This document shows, in pieces, positions 44,952 to 56,187 of a DNA stretch of 64,000 nt. This DNA is from Amoebophrya sp. A120 (taxonomy: Eukaryota; Sar; Dinophyceae; Syndiniales; Amoebophryaceae): assembly GCA_905178155.1 (NCBI GenBank), contig CAJINV010000004.1, positions 5,620,828 through 5,684,827 of the forward strand, written 5' to 3'. The position numbers and the translations under genes were made by a program. The notes under the pieces were generated by a model. That model was not told the DNA's origin. It searched no databases and worked only from the letters and a program-made list of their open reading frames with translations. How positions within the stretch are numbered: position 1 is the stretch's first letter; the number at the start of each line of letters is the position of its first letter.

Positions 44952-47900
44952 CTAAATAATATCCACTCCTTCTCCGCCACTCCGGCCACTGTGGCGAATG
45001 GCCTGTATGTTTCTCGTTTGCCTCAGTGCATCCCCCGGCGAGCGTTGTTGTTGGATTGCCCGCCCTTCTCGGAGAGCCGGAGAAGAAGAAGAAGCTGTTG
45101 CTGCGTTCCTTCTATCAGGAAGATGCGCTCCTGTGACATCGCCCGCATTTTCTCCTTCCTCCCCCTCCAACCCAGCCACTAAATCGGCGTTGTCTTCCAG
45201 ATCCAGCTCTTCTCCAGCATCCAAAGCCGCTTTCCGAGAGATGGCAAAGTCAAACATGAGACTGACGTAGTTTCTAGTCGGCGGTAGGATGTACAGGATG
45301 AAATAGTCCAGCACCGTCTGGAATCCGGCCGCGAGCGCCACGAAGGAGATCATCCACAGACAGAAGTAGGACAGATTAAACTCCGCGTACTCGCCCTTAA
45401 CGCGGGCCACGATGAGGATCCCGTTCCCCTGAAACACCCACCGGTAATTGTCCGGTAAGGCCTCCTATCAACTGCAAAAGTGTCTGGGTCTGGAAGGATG
45501 CAACTTGTGATGCTGCCTTCCGATTCTAGAAAAAATCTGTATTGCATGGGCAGCAAGGGGAGTCCGGTAGCTGCTACGCGGAGGGTGCCGGTGCATTTCT
45601 CATGCGGTATAGGCATTAGGAAGCCCTACCAAAACCTGTCATGCTAGAGCATACATCACAGACATCACCGGTCATGCAAAATGTGCATGACAAACCTTCC
45701 ATTCATCCAGACCCAGACATAATTGCAATCCACACCTCCACCTGCTTCGGTCTTCTTGACGAGGTTTGGCGTTGATAAGCTTCACTTTGTCCTCCGTTGT
45801 AATAATTGCTATTCATCATTGTACTTGGTTCGGAGGTAGTGGTAGAAGATTCTGTGTCAACGTCACCGAAAGTGCCGGAGTTATAACCTGTATCTCCCAC
45901 TGCTCCGTTGTGGCCCCCGCTTGTTTCATCGTAGGGAACAAACCGGGGGTCGCTGTGTGCGCTCTGCATGTCAAAGGCGGACAGTTTGGTCGCGGTGGCG
46001 TATTCCACGCGCTTGCGGTAGAGAATCTCGATCCCCGGAATCCGCCGAAATTTGTACGTGTAGGAAATGGGTTTGTACCCGAAACTGCTGCCCCACGGAA
46101 TCAGGTTGGTCCACTCCACGTCCATCTGAATCAAGACGCCCGCTTCGCGCAGCGGCTTGGTCTCGCCCTCCGGAACGTAGTCCAGGTCCACGTTAGCGAG
46201 CTCCAGAATGCGGCCGACGCTGAAGTAGTCAAAGTTGGTCATCTTGAAGATGCCCTCGCCCTTCACCTTCTCGCAATAGGACTCCTCCTATCCTGAGTAA
46301 AAGCGTCCCCATACCAGAGTCAACATGGGAAATCTGCTAGACAAATCAGCCAACTTTGGTTGTTTCGCATGACACGTTCGTGCTCGTAGTGTAATGCTGT
46401 TTAGCTAGTTCAGCAGCGTCACAGATCTATCATATCATGCTGTTTCTAGCATCACACACAAATCCCAAAACACGACTAAAAATTAAAAGAAGCTTCTCAT
46501 AGGGCTTCGCATGAGAAACTTTTTTGGCATGCAGATTTGCATGACAACTCTGGGGTGGGGATGTTTTTAATTAGAATACCACCTGCTCCGGGGTCACCTT
46601 CTTGCTCCGGATCGGACTAGCTATTGATGACTGCTTTTTCGTAGAAGCTTGATGTTGTTCCATAGCGGCGTCAGGTTGATGTAGGGCTGTATTTAATAGT
46701 CCAGGCGAAGCTTGTGCTGTTCCCGCTCCTCCGGTTGCCGCGTCGAGCTTGTTTTCCTTTTCGTTTATTTGCTGCTGCTGCTGTGTCATCACCTCGTTCA
46801 TCCCGGGATCTGCTTGTCTCACCGGCGCCCCCATGCTGGAACCTGACAGCTCCGGGGCGCCCGAAAAATGTGCACCGGTTGAAGATGATGTCGTTCTTCC
46901 TTCCGACGACCCCGTCACTTCCAAGAATGACATCTTCTCCTGGGCCGCAGCTATTTCACGGACCAGTGCGGCTTTTTTGTCTTCGTCGGCCTTCGCCTTT
47001 TCTTCCATCGCGTTCAACTCTTCGTCGGGAACGAGCTCCGCACGCAAACCGTCGAAAGGGTCGTCCACCAACCGCAGGATGGGCGGGGATTTTACAGAGT
47101 TCTTTCTGTTGGAAGACGAGCTAACTTGTTGGACGACCCGATACGAGTTCATGTTGTAGCCCCCTGGAGGTGCAGTTGCCTCCAGTGCTGGCCGCGCGTC
47201 AAAACGTGTAGCAGAGCTGACGTGCTGTTTAGGCTTCTTATCATTTTCAGCTTGGTCTACTTGTGAGGAGGTGCTGAGTGAATGATCACGTGAATTGTTG
47301 TCGTCGAACGCGCTTGACGTAGTACCGGTCCTCCCCTTATCAAATGTAAAAGTGTCTGGGTCTGGAAGAATGCGCGATTTGTCATGCAGCTTTTCCATGA
47401 CCCATGAGGTCTGGAATGCAGGACCTAGCATAACAGATTCTGTGCGATCTTTCTCATGCCTATCCTGCATGAGAACTGCCTCCCGACTTGGTCAAAACTG
47501 GGCGACTTTTGGTAATCATGCAACACAGATTTTTGCATGCTGCAGATTTAGCATGACAAGTTGCATTCTTCCAGACCCAGACATTTTTACATTTGATACC
47601 CCTCGGACGAGAGCAAGCTGGAAGTAGAAGGACGGGCGTCAAACCAGGACCTCCACAACGAATTCTCCTCGTCTGCTGGACTGTCCCCAAGCGTCGTTGA
47701 AAGTGCTAAATAACGGGCTTTCGTACTAGAATGGTCATGAGCTTCGCTACTTCTTACTACGCCACCGCTAAAATTGTCCTGCTCAGGAGCACTCTCGCGG
47801 AGGTCGAGGGACGAAATAGGAACGGGGATCTGCATCCAGGACGAGGGACTGCTTGTCGCTGTAGTTCCAGCCACTGTTCCAGTAGTTCCAGCTGTCATGC

Positions 47901-50716
47901 TTGGAGCGCTGTTCACCTGCAACCCTGGAAACGTGGCAGTAACCGCCGCAGTTGGATTCATATTTGTTTGCTGGTTTTGCGGCAAAGAAACGGGATTCGG
48001 ATCTGCTGTCCCGGCATTTTTATTAAACGGTTGGTTCACGTCGACCTGCTGATGTCCGGGAGGTGGTCCTTGCGGGGAAAGAACCGAAGCTTGTTGTTGC
48101 GTCGTCGTGCCGTCAGCAGTTGATGCAGTAGATGCGGACGCAGTAGTAGATGAACTAGCACTACTAGAAGTTGTATCCGCGGCGACTCCAGCTGGTGGTG
48201 CCAGTGCAGCGTCTTGGATCATATCATCACCAGCGGGGGCGGCTCCTGTTGTCCCCGCCGCTGCTCCTGTTGTACTGCTCGTAGTAGCAGCGCCGGTGCT
48301 GTCGGCAGGTGCAGCACCAGGATCAGACGCTGCACCAGCAAGAACGCTGGTGTCGTTCGTGCCCGTTGCGTTGTTTACCATTCCTGCCGTGGCAGCACTA
48401 CTCTCCTGGGCGGCCAAGTCTTTTGCAACTTCCTCCACCATGTCGGCGTGGTCGGGCTGCGTGGCCTCTTCGTCGGCCGCGTTGGCTTTCTATTCTGAGT
48501 AAAAACGTCCCCACCCCAGAGTTGTCAGGCAAATCTGCATGCCAAAAACGTTTCTCATGCGGAGCCCGATGAGAATCGTTTTCTATTCGTATTTGGAAAT
48601 TTGTGATGCTAGAATCAGCATGATATGGTGGATCTGTAAATGCTTCTGAACTATCTAAACAGGATTACACTACGACGAAAACAGACTTTTCATGCGAAAC
48701 AACCAAAGCTGGCGGATTTGTATAGCAGATTTCGCATCTTGACTCTGGTGCGGGGACGTTTTTACTCAGGATACTTTCAAGGCCTTCATAAGTGCCCCAA
48801 CGTCGAGTTTCCCGCTGCCCGGGTCCACTAGCCCCTTCTCCAGCGCCTCGTGCGCCAGCTCGTCCGCGCTGGGCTTCTTAAAGCAGCCCTGGGCGTCCGC
48901 GCACCGGATCCGGTGGGTTTCCGTGCGGAGGTCCACGCACGCGGCGGCCTGCCCGGGCGCGCAGGTCGGGCCCTGTATCGTACGAAAAAAGTGTTTCACT
49001 GTATAGGATTTTGCAGGTTTTGCATCACAAGTTTGTTTTACACAACAAAGAAAATTTGCCATGCAAGCTTCCTAAGGGAAAATACCGCTAAAAATCCACT
49101 CTCTTGCGTCTGTAGCAAGACAAACAATTCTGCGATACATTTTCTGCATTACAAGTTTACAGTGAAACAGTTTTTTCTTACGATACCCGGTGTGATCTGC
49201 TCGTAGAACACGTTTTTCTTCGTTTCCAGAGTAAAAACGTCCCCACCCCATAGTAAAGTTGGGAATCTAGCATCACAAATCTCTAAGTTTTGGGCGCTGT
49301 GCATGACAAGTTTCCATCTGCAGTGCAGTGCTGGTTGGCAAGGGAAGCCGCATGAGAAAGCACTTTCTCATCCTGTTTACAGTATTACAAATTCCAAAAC
49401 ACGACTGGAAATGCCTCTCATGGAGATGCGCATTACAAGCGTTCCCGTAATCGCAAATCTGCATTACAACTGTGGGGTGGGGGCGTTTTTACATGGGATA
49501 CTTCGCCAGGTCGGTGGGCACCTGGTGAAAGATCGGGCGCAGTCGCAGCAACAGCTCCCGCGTGTCGGCGGCATACCAATCAAATTCGTCCACGTCCGTC
49601 CACAAGCCCCCGGGGCAGTCGAGGTCTCGCTCGTCCGCCGTGGCCACCGCGTTCGTGTCCGCTTTCAACGCGGCGCCCGCCTGCCCAGAAGGAAGAACCG
49701 CAGATGGAGTTGTGCTATCGATGGTTCCTTCGGCTTCCTGGAGTCCCGCGATGGCCGCGGCGTCGTTCACAACGTCGAGCTGGAGGGCACTTGTGCTGGT
49801 GCTGCGTGAAGTGATGGAGGATGGTTTACTACTTGGTTTTTGAGAATCATTATCATCCATCGCAAGGAGATCAACGTCTGCGTTGGTTGTAGTTTCATCA
49901 TCTTCTCCACCTCTTCTACTATCTTCCCGTTTTCTCCTTTCTCGATTTTCGTTTTGCCAGTACCGCTCCAGACTCCGCAGCTCAGCTGCATGTTCATGAT
50001 CAGCCGACCCGAGAACGGTCAGGGTGCCACCTCGCGGCAGCACGGTGGGTTGCTTATTTTCCTTTCGAAGTGGCGGGTAGGAGGAAGAAGATGTCGGAGT
50101 TCCATTTTCATCCTCGCCAAGCAGCACCTCTCCTGTGCAAAAGTATCGCATTCGTATTAATTGCAGATATGCATGACAGATCCAACTTTCTACGTGAAAT
50201 AGCATGACAAATTATATTTTTGTTCTTGGGAAAATTTGTAATGCAATTGATGCTAGTACGATACTTTTGCAGTGCATAGCACCACCTCGTGCACCACTTT
50301 GCTTTCGTCGTACGGATCGCATCATCCTATGCAAAAGCATCGTACTCGTATTGCAATCATGCATTTACAAAACTTGTTCTTAAGGGAAATCCGCATTACA
50401 AATTTTCTTTCTCATGCTGAGGAAATTTGCATATGCATTTTTTTTTTTTTTTTTGCTAGGCAATTCGTACGCCGGTCGGTTTTCGCTGATTTCTTTTTTC
50501 GTTTCTTTTTATTTTTTTTTTTTTTTTTTTGTTGCGTCCTCTTCTTTTCTTTTTTTCTTTTTTTTTTTTATTCCGAGTGACGGCGGGAACGGCACCCGCC
50601 CGTTGTGCTTAGTAATGCGCTCCCACGCGCGAATTTTCTTTTGTCTTTTGCATCACACATGCACACGAAATTCAACCCCCTAAANCTAGGCAATTCGTAC
50701 GCCGGTCGGTTTTCGC

Positions 50717-50758
<42 letters not shown>

Positions 50759-53700
50759 TTGCGTCCTCTTTCTTTTCATTTCATTTTCATTTTCATCGAT
50801 TGTGTGACGGCGGGAACGGCACCCGCCCGTTGTGCTTAGTAATGCGCTCCCACGCGCGAATTTTCTTTTGTCTTTTGCATCACACATGCACACGAAATTC
50901 AACCCCCTAAACCAACACACTTTTTCATCTTCTGCCGCCCTCACGCAACAGGACTACTCCTGAAGCGCGGGAACAGCCCGAAGGCTGTTTTGCATGACAA
51001 GTTCTTGCAGCAGGTGCATGCAGCAGTGGGAGATACAAAATTATTTTCAAAACCCTAAACCCGCACAACGCACTGATCCTAGTTAACGTCCAGAGCCGTA
51101 AGCCGCGGCAGACGTCCACCAGGGGAGGTAGAGGGGGGTCAGATCACAGTCTCCGTAAGGCGATAAGTGCAGTAAGCCGCTGCACTGAAAAATAGTAAAG
51201 ATAGGGAGAGACCACTGTATAGGGAGATAGTCGCCCATAGGGGGCGTTATCCGGGTTCGTGTTTGCGTGGTTACTAGGCGTCCCCGAAGGAACGCTTTTC
51301 CTTCACGTTACTGCCCCCCGAAATATATGGTCGAACTGGATCACCGATACTAGCCATAGGGCGCGATCGACCCGAATCGCATTAATAGAGGCTGCGCGAC
51401 CTGACGAAGAACATCATATGACCCATGCCGAGGGACTTCAGTGGAAATTACTCCGGACGCATGTGCAACCTCGGCCGATGCAAAACGGGCGACCGCTGTA
51501 AAAGTTGCTTTCTACAAAAAAAATTTATTTCTAAGTGGTCTCTTTGGGATGGGGGCCGTTGAACCCACGACGGGAAGGACGGGACGGCTGAACCCCTGCC
51601 GGCTCCGCGCGAGGGGGAAGTTGAGCAACTACGGCGGGAACCCGAAACACGTAAAGGAGCCCGCACATGTATGCGAGAGCTACGACTGGCAAACTGAAAA
51701 CCACAATCAAGAATTACTTCATGCAAATATCCGGGCGCGAATGAAAGAAATGTTTATCTGTCGCCGCGAAGCGGGGATGAAAAGATTTCTTTCATTCGCG
51801 CGAACAATGCAAATTCCGAGGCGGGCAGCGCTGTCAGCTGTCAGAAAGGATGAAAAACCCCTCGGGCTTCCTGATGATGATGTGTGTAAGAGTCGTAGGC
51901 TAATTAGTGCAATTTCCCCCCCCACGACAAACCCGCTGGCCAGGCGGAAAAAACGCAGCCCCTGCGAGGAGGCGGGATGCGCCGACTAGCGCTAGCAAGT
52001 TGGATCTGATAAAACTAGTACTCGAAATGACGACCAGAAAACATAAAGGGGTAGAGCACTAGCGCTACTTCTACATCTACCACTACTTCTGTAAATGGGA
52101 ATACGGAGGAATAAATAAACAAAGCGAATGACTTGAGCAAAACTAGAGACAAGAAGATAAGAGCGGGAAAAAAAACTAACTCTACATGGGGCTACGGGGA
52201 GGGAGGGGGGAAGATCAAAATTTTCAAACATCCATAGGAGCGCACGAATTTACGATCAAGTTTCAGATGCGTTTTCCGGTCTATTTCCGCCGGGGGTTAC
52301 GCCGTGTACAGCAGGTCGACACTGCCAGGAAACTCGATGTGCGCGCCGCATTGGTCCATACAAATCAAAACCCTAAACCCTTCGGAAGCATAAATCCGCA
52401 TGCATACAGGGGGGCCACCCCTGAACCCTTTTTCGAACTCGGACCGGACACACGCATAGAAAATCCCCACGATATAGTTAACGTCTATAGCCGTAAGCCG
52501 CGGCGGACGTTGCTATGCTGTGGGACGAATAGCAAGGGGGGTCGATATGGGTCGATTTCTTTTTTGCTTTTTTTTTTTTATTCCGACACAGCTGACGCAC
52601 AAAAAGCGGTGGGCGATTCACGAAGAAGTGCGCGGGTGTGCTCGGCGTTCCCGAGGCCTTAGGCCGTACCTTTTTGATAAAATCCGGGCTGCGTCCTGGC
52701 TCCCGCGTTGCCGCCACCCTTCTATTCCATCTTCCCCTCCGCGTGCATGCATGTGCGCGGCTACGCCAGTCCATTTTGTGCTTATGTTTTTGACTAAGAC
52801 AGAGAGGCGAGGTGCAGCCACTGAGGAACTTCGGAAAACGCTATGGGCTAAGTATTTTGGTGCTGTGTGCTACTGCTATCAGACTCTGCGCCCTATGACT
52901 TTGCAACAATGTCACTAGCCCCGGCCTTGATCTTACCCCGCCAGCCACTGCTGGAAAAAAAAGGAAGCAAGTCCCTGCAGTTTTGGAAAAAGGCGCAACG
53001 AGTGGGGGGGGACCACAGGAGTCACCCCCCCGCAAGCTGCGCACGCGTTGAAGTATCTGCTGCTTATTTCTACATGAGCTATCTGCTTCATCACGTAGCG
53101 ACTCCAACAAACGAAGTGCTTTTACGAAGCGCGACGCTTTCAAAATACGAAGTGCTTGCTTCTTTCTTTCTTTACGAATTTGTATATGCATTTATACGAG
53201 TACGATACTTTTGCAGTTCATACGTATTCCACCGCGTCCAAAGCATCGACGGCACGAGGCCGGCGAGTTGCTGAAGATAATTGGTCGGTTTCAGAAGTTA
53301 GAGGTATTTTATTTTCGCTCCTTGCAACAAAGAAAGCATCTGTTGCTGCGGTGCTTTTTGACAGAGCTGCTGCACTTATTTCATCTGCATCTTCGTCGTC
53401 GTCCTCGTCTGTCCTTTGGCTTTCCTCACCGAGCTCGAGCACTTCAGAGGGTGGCTGCCGTTCACTGTCTACTTGAGCAAACGATGAAGAAAACATCATC
53501 CGACGGGCGGCAGGGCTCGCAGTTCCCTGCACGTAGTTGTCCTGGCGAATGTTCCCGTTGGCGTCAAATTGCGACGCACCAGACGCGGTCGCAGGGTCGA
53601 CGTCGTTGTGTGGGGCAAGTTCATTATCTCCATGCATCGACGTCGCGGAAGAAAGAGGCTGCTGTTGTTCGTCTGAGGGAGATATTAGTTGTTCACTAGA

Positions 53701-54537
53701 ATCTTCACCTGTCCTGGCCGCTGCTGAAGTTCTTGCAGATGATGTTCTTGACAGCGATGAAGCTGTTCCACCTCCCGCTGCAGGTCCTTCTTGTTGCCCC
53801 GAAAATCGTTCCCGATTCCGGTCGCGGATCGCCTGAACGTAGGCTTTCTCCTCGTTCTCGATGCTGCACGAGGAGCCCTCCTGCAGCTTGACCGCGCCGT
53901 GCGTGACAAAAAAGGCGGTGGTTTGGTGCATCATGAACGGGTAGTACTGACTGTCCGGCTCGACGTGCAAACAGGGAAGTTTGTGCACCGTCGGCTTCTG
54001 TTGAAATTGGGGCGGAAGAGCCGCAGAGCCACCTGCGGACGTGGTAGTACCAGCGGGAGGATGATGCTGACTCTTGCTCACCCCCTCCGCGCCTAGAAGT
54101 CCTGTTCCCGCTGCTGTAGTACCCGGGTCTACGTACTTGTCGCAAAACGGAAGCTTCGACGTGTCCGCCACGAAGTGCCGACAGTTGCGGTTTTCGTTCG
54201 TAAACCCATTGTCGACGTTGCAGTTGCCGACGGACGGTGTGAGCGGCGTAATCATGACGTCCCCCGCCACGGGGGAAACCTGGAACTGACTGTTCAGGTA
54301 CAAAATCCTGTACACGCCGATGTAGACGCCGAGCAGGGTGCAGAAGAGGTAGTAGGTGATTCCCAGGCGGACATCGAACACCCGAACGTACTTGTAGGTG
54401 TCGTACCGCTCGAAAAACCACGCCTGGGTCACTACGCGGTCGAAAATACGTTCCGTGAACGACGAGCCCGGTGCAGCTCCTCCGGGCGCAGGAGCGCCTG
54501 GGCCGCCGCTCCCAGACGCCTGCTCCGGGTCGAGCAT
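44952..54537 (-). CDS. P2X-like ATP-gated cation channel with expanded ectodomain
   Basis: Exons 54537-53223, 50313-50279, 50129-49501, 49222-49186, 48975-48774, 48490-47599, 47337-46579, 46288-45735 and 45465-44952 join to about 1,645 codons. Near the N-terminus FERYDTYKYVRVFD contains the Y-x-T-x-K motif found before the first membrane span of P2X receptors, then LGITYYLFCTLLGVYIGVY. The ectodomain has FFVTHGAVKLQEGSSC, resembling the conserved FFV.TN.I...C region, and a Cys-rich segment (CAPGQ, CVDL, CADAQGC). The C-terminal part DYFSVGRILELAN, GVLIQMDVEW and GNGILIVARVKGEYAEF matches the order seen in P2X proteins before the second span (MISFVALAAGFQTVLDYFIL). S/T/A-rich inserts make it about four times the usual 380-600 residues. 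The start is the first in-frame ATG, giving a ~40-residue cytoplasmic N-terminus; an upstream exon is possible because the frame is open to about 54730. All eight introns are introners or introner-derived. P2X genes are known from some protists. Confidence 0.72.
45466..45734. mobile_element. Introner A12
   Basis: TATCAACTGCAAAAGTGTCT left, CCAGACCCAGACATAATTGC then AATCCACA right, direct repeat CCTCC on both sides. The right end reads ACA instead of ATA. Removal joins RPKQVE to ALPDNYRW in frame. Confidence 0.92.
46289..46578. mobile_element. Introner C3
   Basis: TATCCTGAGTAAAAGCGTCC left, GGATGTTTTTAATTAGAATA right; flanks CCTCC and CCACC (4 of 5). Its interior is strikingly close to C1 at 2141-2598. 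Removal joins TPEQVE to SYCEKVKG in frame. Confidence 0.9.
47338..47598. mobile_element. Introner A13
   Basis: TATCAAATGTAAAAGTGTCT left, CCAGACATTTTTACATTTGATA-type right end, direct repeat CCCCT on both sides. Interior is near A3 and A9 (CATGAGGTCTGGAATGC). Confidence 0.94.
48491..48773. mobile_element. Introner C4
   Basis: TATTCTGAGTAAAAACGTCC left, GGACGTTTTTACTCAGGATA right, direct repeat CTTTC on both sides. Removal joins ALMKALK to ANAADEE in frame. Confidence 0.94.
48976..49185. mobile_element. Introner G2
   Basis: TATCGTACGAAAAAAGTGTT left, AACAGTTTTTTCTTACGATA right; flanks CCCTG and CCCGG (4 of 5). Only 37 exon bases separate it from C5. Removal joins YEQITPG to PTCAPG in frame. 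Confidence 0.92.
49223..49500. mobile_element. Introner C5
   Basis: TTTCCAGAGTAAAAACGTCC left, GGCGTTTTTACATGGGATA right, direct repeat CTTCG on both sides. The first bases are TTT rather than TAT. Removal joins PTDLAK to KNVFYEQ in frame. Confidence 0.9.
50130..50278. mobile_element. Introner E4
   Basis: TCTCCTGTGCAAAAGTATCG left, GATACTTTTGCAGTGCATA right, direct repeat GCACC on both sides. Removal joins HEVV to LLGEDENG in frame. Confidence 0.92.
50456..50910. repeat. Near-identical 229-bp duplication around an undetermined base
   Basis: Copy 1 (50456-50684) and copy 2 (50686-50910) share CTAGGCAATTCGTACGCCGG, a long poly-T, GTTGCGTCCTC, TGACGGCGGGAACGGCACCC and the ending TTCAACCCCCTAAA. 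They differ mostly in T-tract length and composition. The N at 50685 separates them exactly, so this may be an assembly join across one unit. Confidence 0.85.
51082..52511. repeat. Pair of 35-bp direct repeats about 1.4 kb apart
   Basis: GTTAACGTCCAGAGCCGTAA then GCCGCGGCAGACGT at 51082 recurs as GTTAACGTCTATAGCCGTAA then GCCGCGGCGGACGT at 52477. AAACCCTAAACCC-like words lie near both (51049 and 52365). This may be an insert within the large intron; I recognise no product. Confidence 0.7.
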
Positions 54538-54678
54538 CAGGACGACTGGGGCAAGGAAGGATTTTTCCCACAAGAGAAAAGGTCCGTTACCGCCTTCTTC
54601 GTGCGCCTTGCGTCTTTTATCTCTGACAACGGGAGGTCGAGGTCGTGGAGAGAAAAAATAGTCCACAGCCCATTTCAA

Positions 54679-56187
54679 TGAGGTGAGAAGGCCGCGTTGG
54701 CGTTTGGTCGCGCAAACAATTTCTCATCGTGATACAGTAGCTACGGGAGCTAAGAGGGTCTTAAAAAAGTTCTCCGTCTCAACGACCACATGACATGAGA
54801 AACGCAAAAGAACTAAATTAATACCTGCCTCGAAACGCTCGCACCCTCGGCGGGCGGATTTGCGTTTACGATTTCGATACGTATATATCATACGAAAAAT
54901 TCAGTCACTCGCTGTCGCTCTCCACTCTCGATGGCCAGCGACCTTATGATCCGGCGCAGTCGCATATTTTCATATCTCTCGACAGAGGGCATCACTCACA
55001 AGACGCAGCATGGAGCCGGCGCGCGCATCCGCAGGCTAAAAACGGACGAAGAAACATGATCCATCTTTCGAGGAACACGTAGAATCGCTGCCTACAAACG
55101 ATTGAGCCAGAACGAACCAGCTGTGATGTGCGCAACTCAGAGTTGGCATATCTGCGTTCATTTCGAAATTCTCTTGCCATCTTATCTTCCCCCTGAGCGT
55201 AATGCAATCCAATTTTGACAAATTTCATTTTTTTTTCTCCCCCCTGCGGCCGTGTGTGCACAAGCGTATTCATACCCGCAGCTCAACAATATAATTCGTT
55301 CCGGTAGCGCAGCGTCTACTTTCGCGAAAGGAAAAAGAAGTCTTGTTCCCTATTAAAAAAGGACAGATCTTCGTTGCGGGTGCGAGTACTATAACACCAG
55401 CTGCTGCACATGAAAAAAAAAAATCGAGGCATTACACAACTCAGCACCACTCTCGCCTCACTTCTTCAGAATCAATGTTGGATATGGATTATTCATTAAT
55501 TGTGGGGTTTATTTACTCAGGTACATAAAATTCAAATTGTTTGAGCGATAAACTACATCACACATGCAGGGGGGCCAGCACCGTGCCGAAACTAGTTTTT
55601 AAAAAAACTGAGTGCGTAAAAGAAATCGAACGCGTTTGGAGATGTTGCCATTTGGCACGACGCAAGACAAGTTGCACTGTATCATTGACTTATTTCTACG
55701 ACAAGGAAATCAAGTTTATATTTTTTTTTTGGCGCATGGCTTTGGCTATACTGTTTATCCCATCCACTATGTGCTGCACTTGACGCAACATCAAGAACTT
55801 TATACGTAAAACTTGAAAATGCATATGCGTGCTGCATCAGCATTTCGTCCCAACTAAGGGATCTTTTTGTGAACTAGACAATTGGACAATGAATTGACAA
55901 GTAGCAATATGATAATTTGACGCGATGAGTGCAAGTTAGCTTTATTTTTATCAACAATTAGGATAGAAGTAGAAGTACTCTTGATATCGCCCGTTTGAGA
56001 AGTCTCTAAATGTCTCGAGGACATTGATTTTCAGGCTACATCGAGTTATAGGCACTTGACAGTTGCTAGCTTTGATAGGTTTCCCTTGAACCATAGTGCT
56101 AGGACGTGAAGAAATTACGCAACGCTAGAACATGTAGTTCATGTGCAGTGATATTGCACACTACGACTACTACTGACGCGCCCGCTG
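54679..56187. other. AT-rich intergenic spacer
   Basis: It lies between the 5' end of the P2X-like gene and the 3' end of the next. I see no convincing gene, RNA or introner. A 5' exon and the promoter of the P2X-like gene could be here. Confidence 0.5.

Larger units (their letters stand above)
50314..53222. mobile_element. 2.9-kb intron with family E ends and foreign interior
   Basis: Left end: 11 extra bases, then TCATCCTATGCAAAAGCATC; right end: ACGAGTACGATACTTTTGCA then GTTCATA. Flanks CGTAC and CGTAT (4 of 5). Joining gives LDAVEY to DESKVVHEV in frame, so the whole block is removed. Inside are the left part of an E element up to about 50440, poly-T tracts, a duplicated 229-bp unit around an N, and GC-richer sequence with no supported gene. 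Either an introner was invaded by other DNA, or two E copies recombined around it. Confidence 0.65.

Noticed and set aside
51049-52377. AAACCCTAAACCC words as telomere remnants
   Set aside because: Only one or two units at each place; too short to call telomeric.
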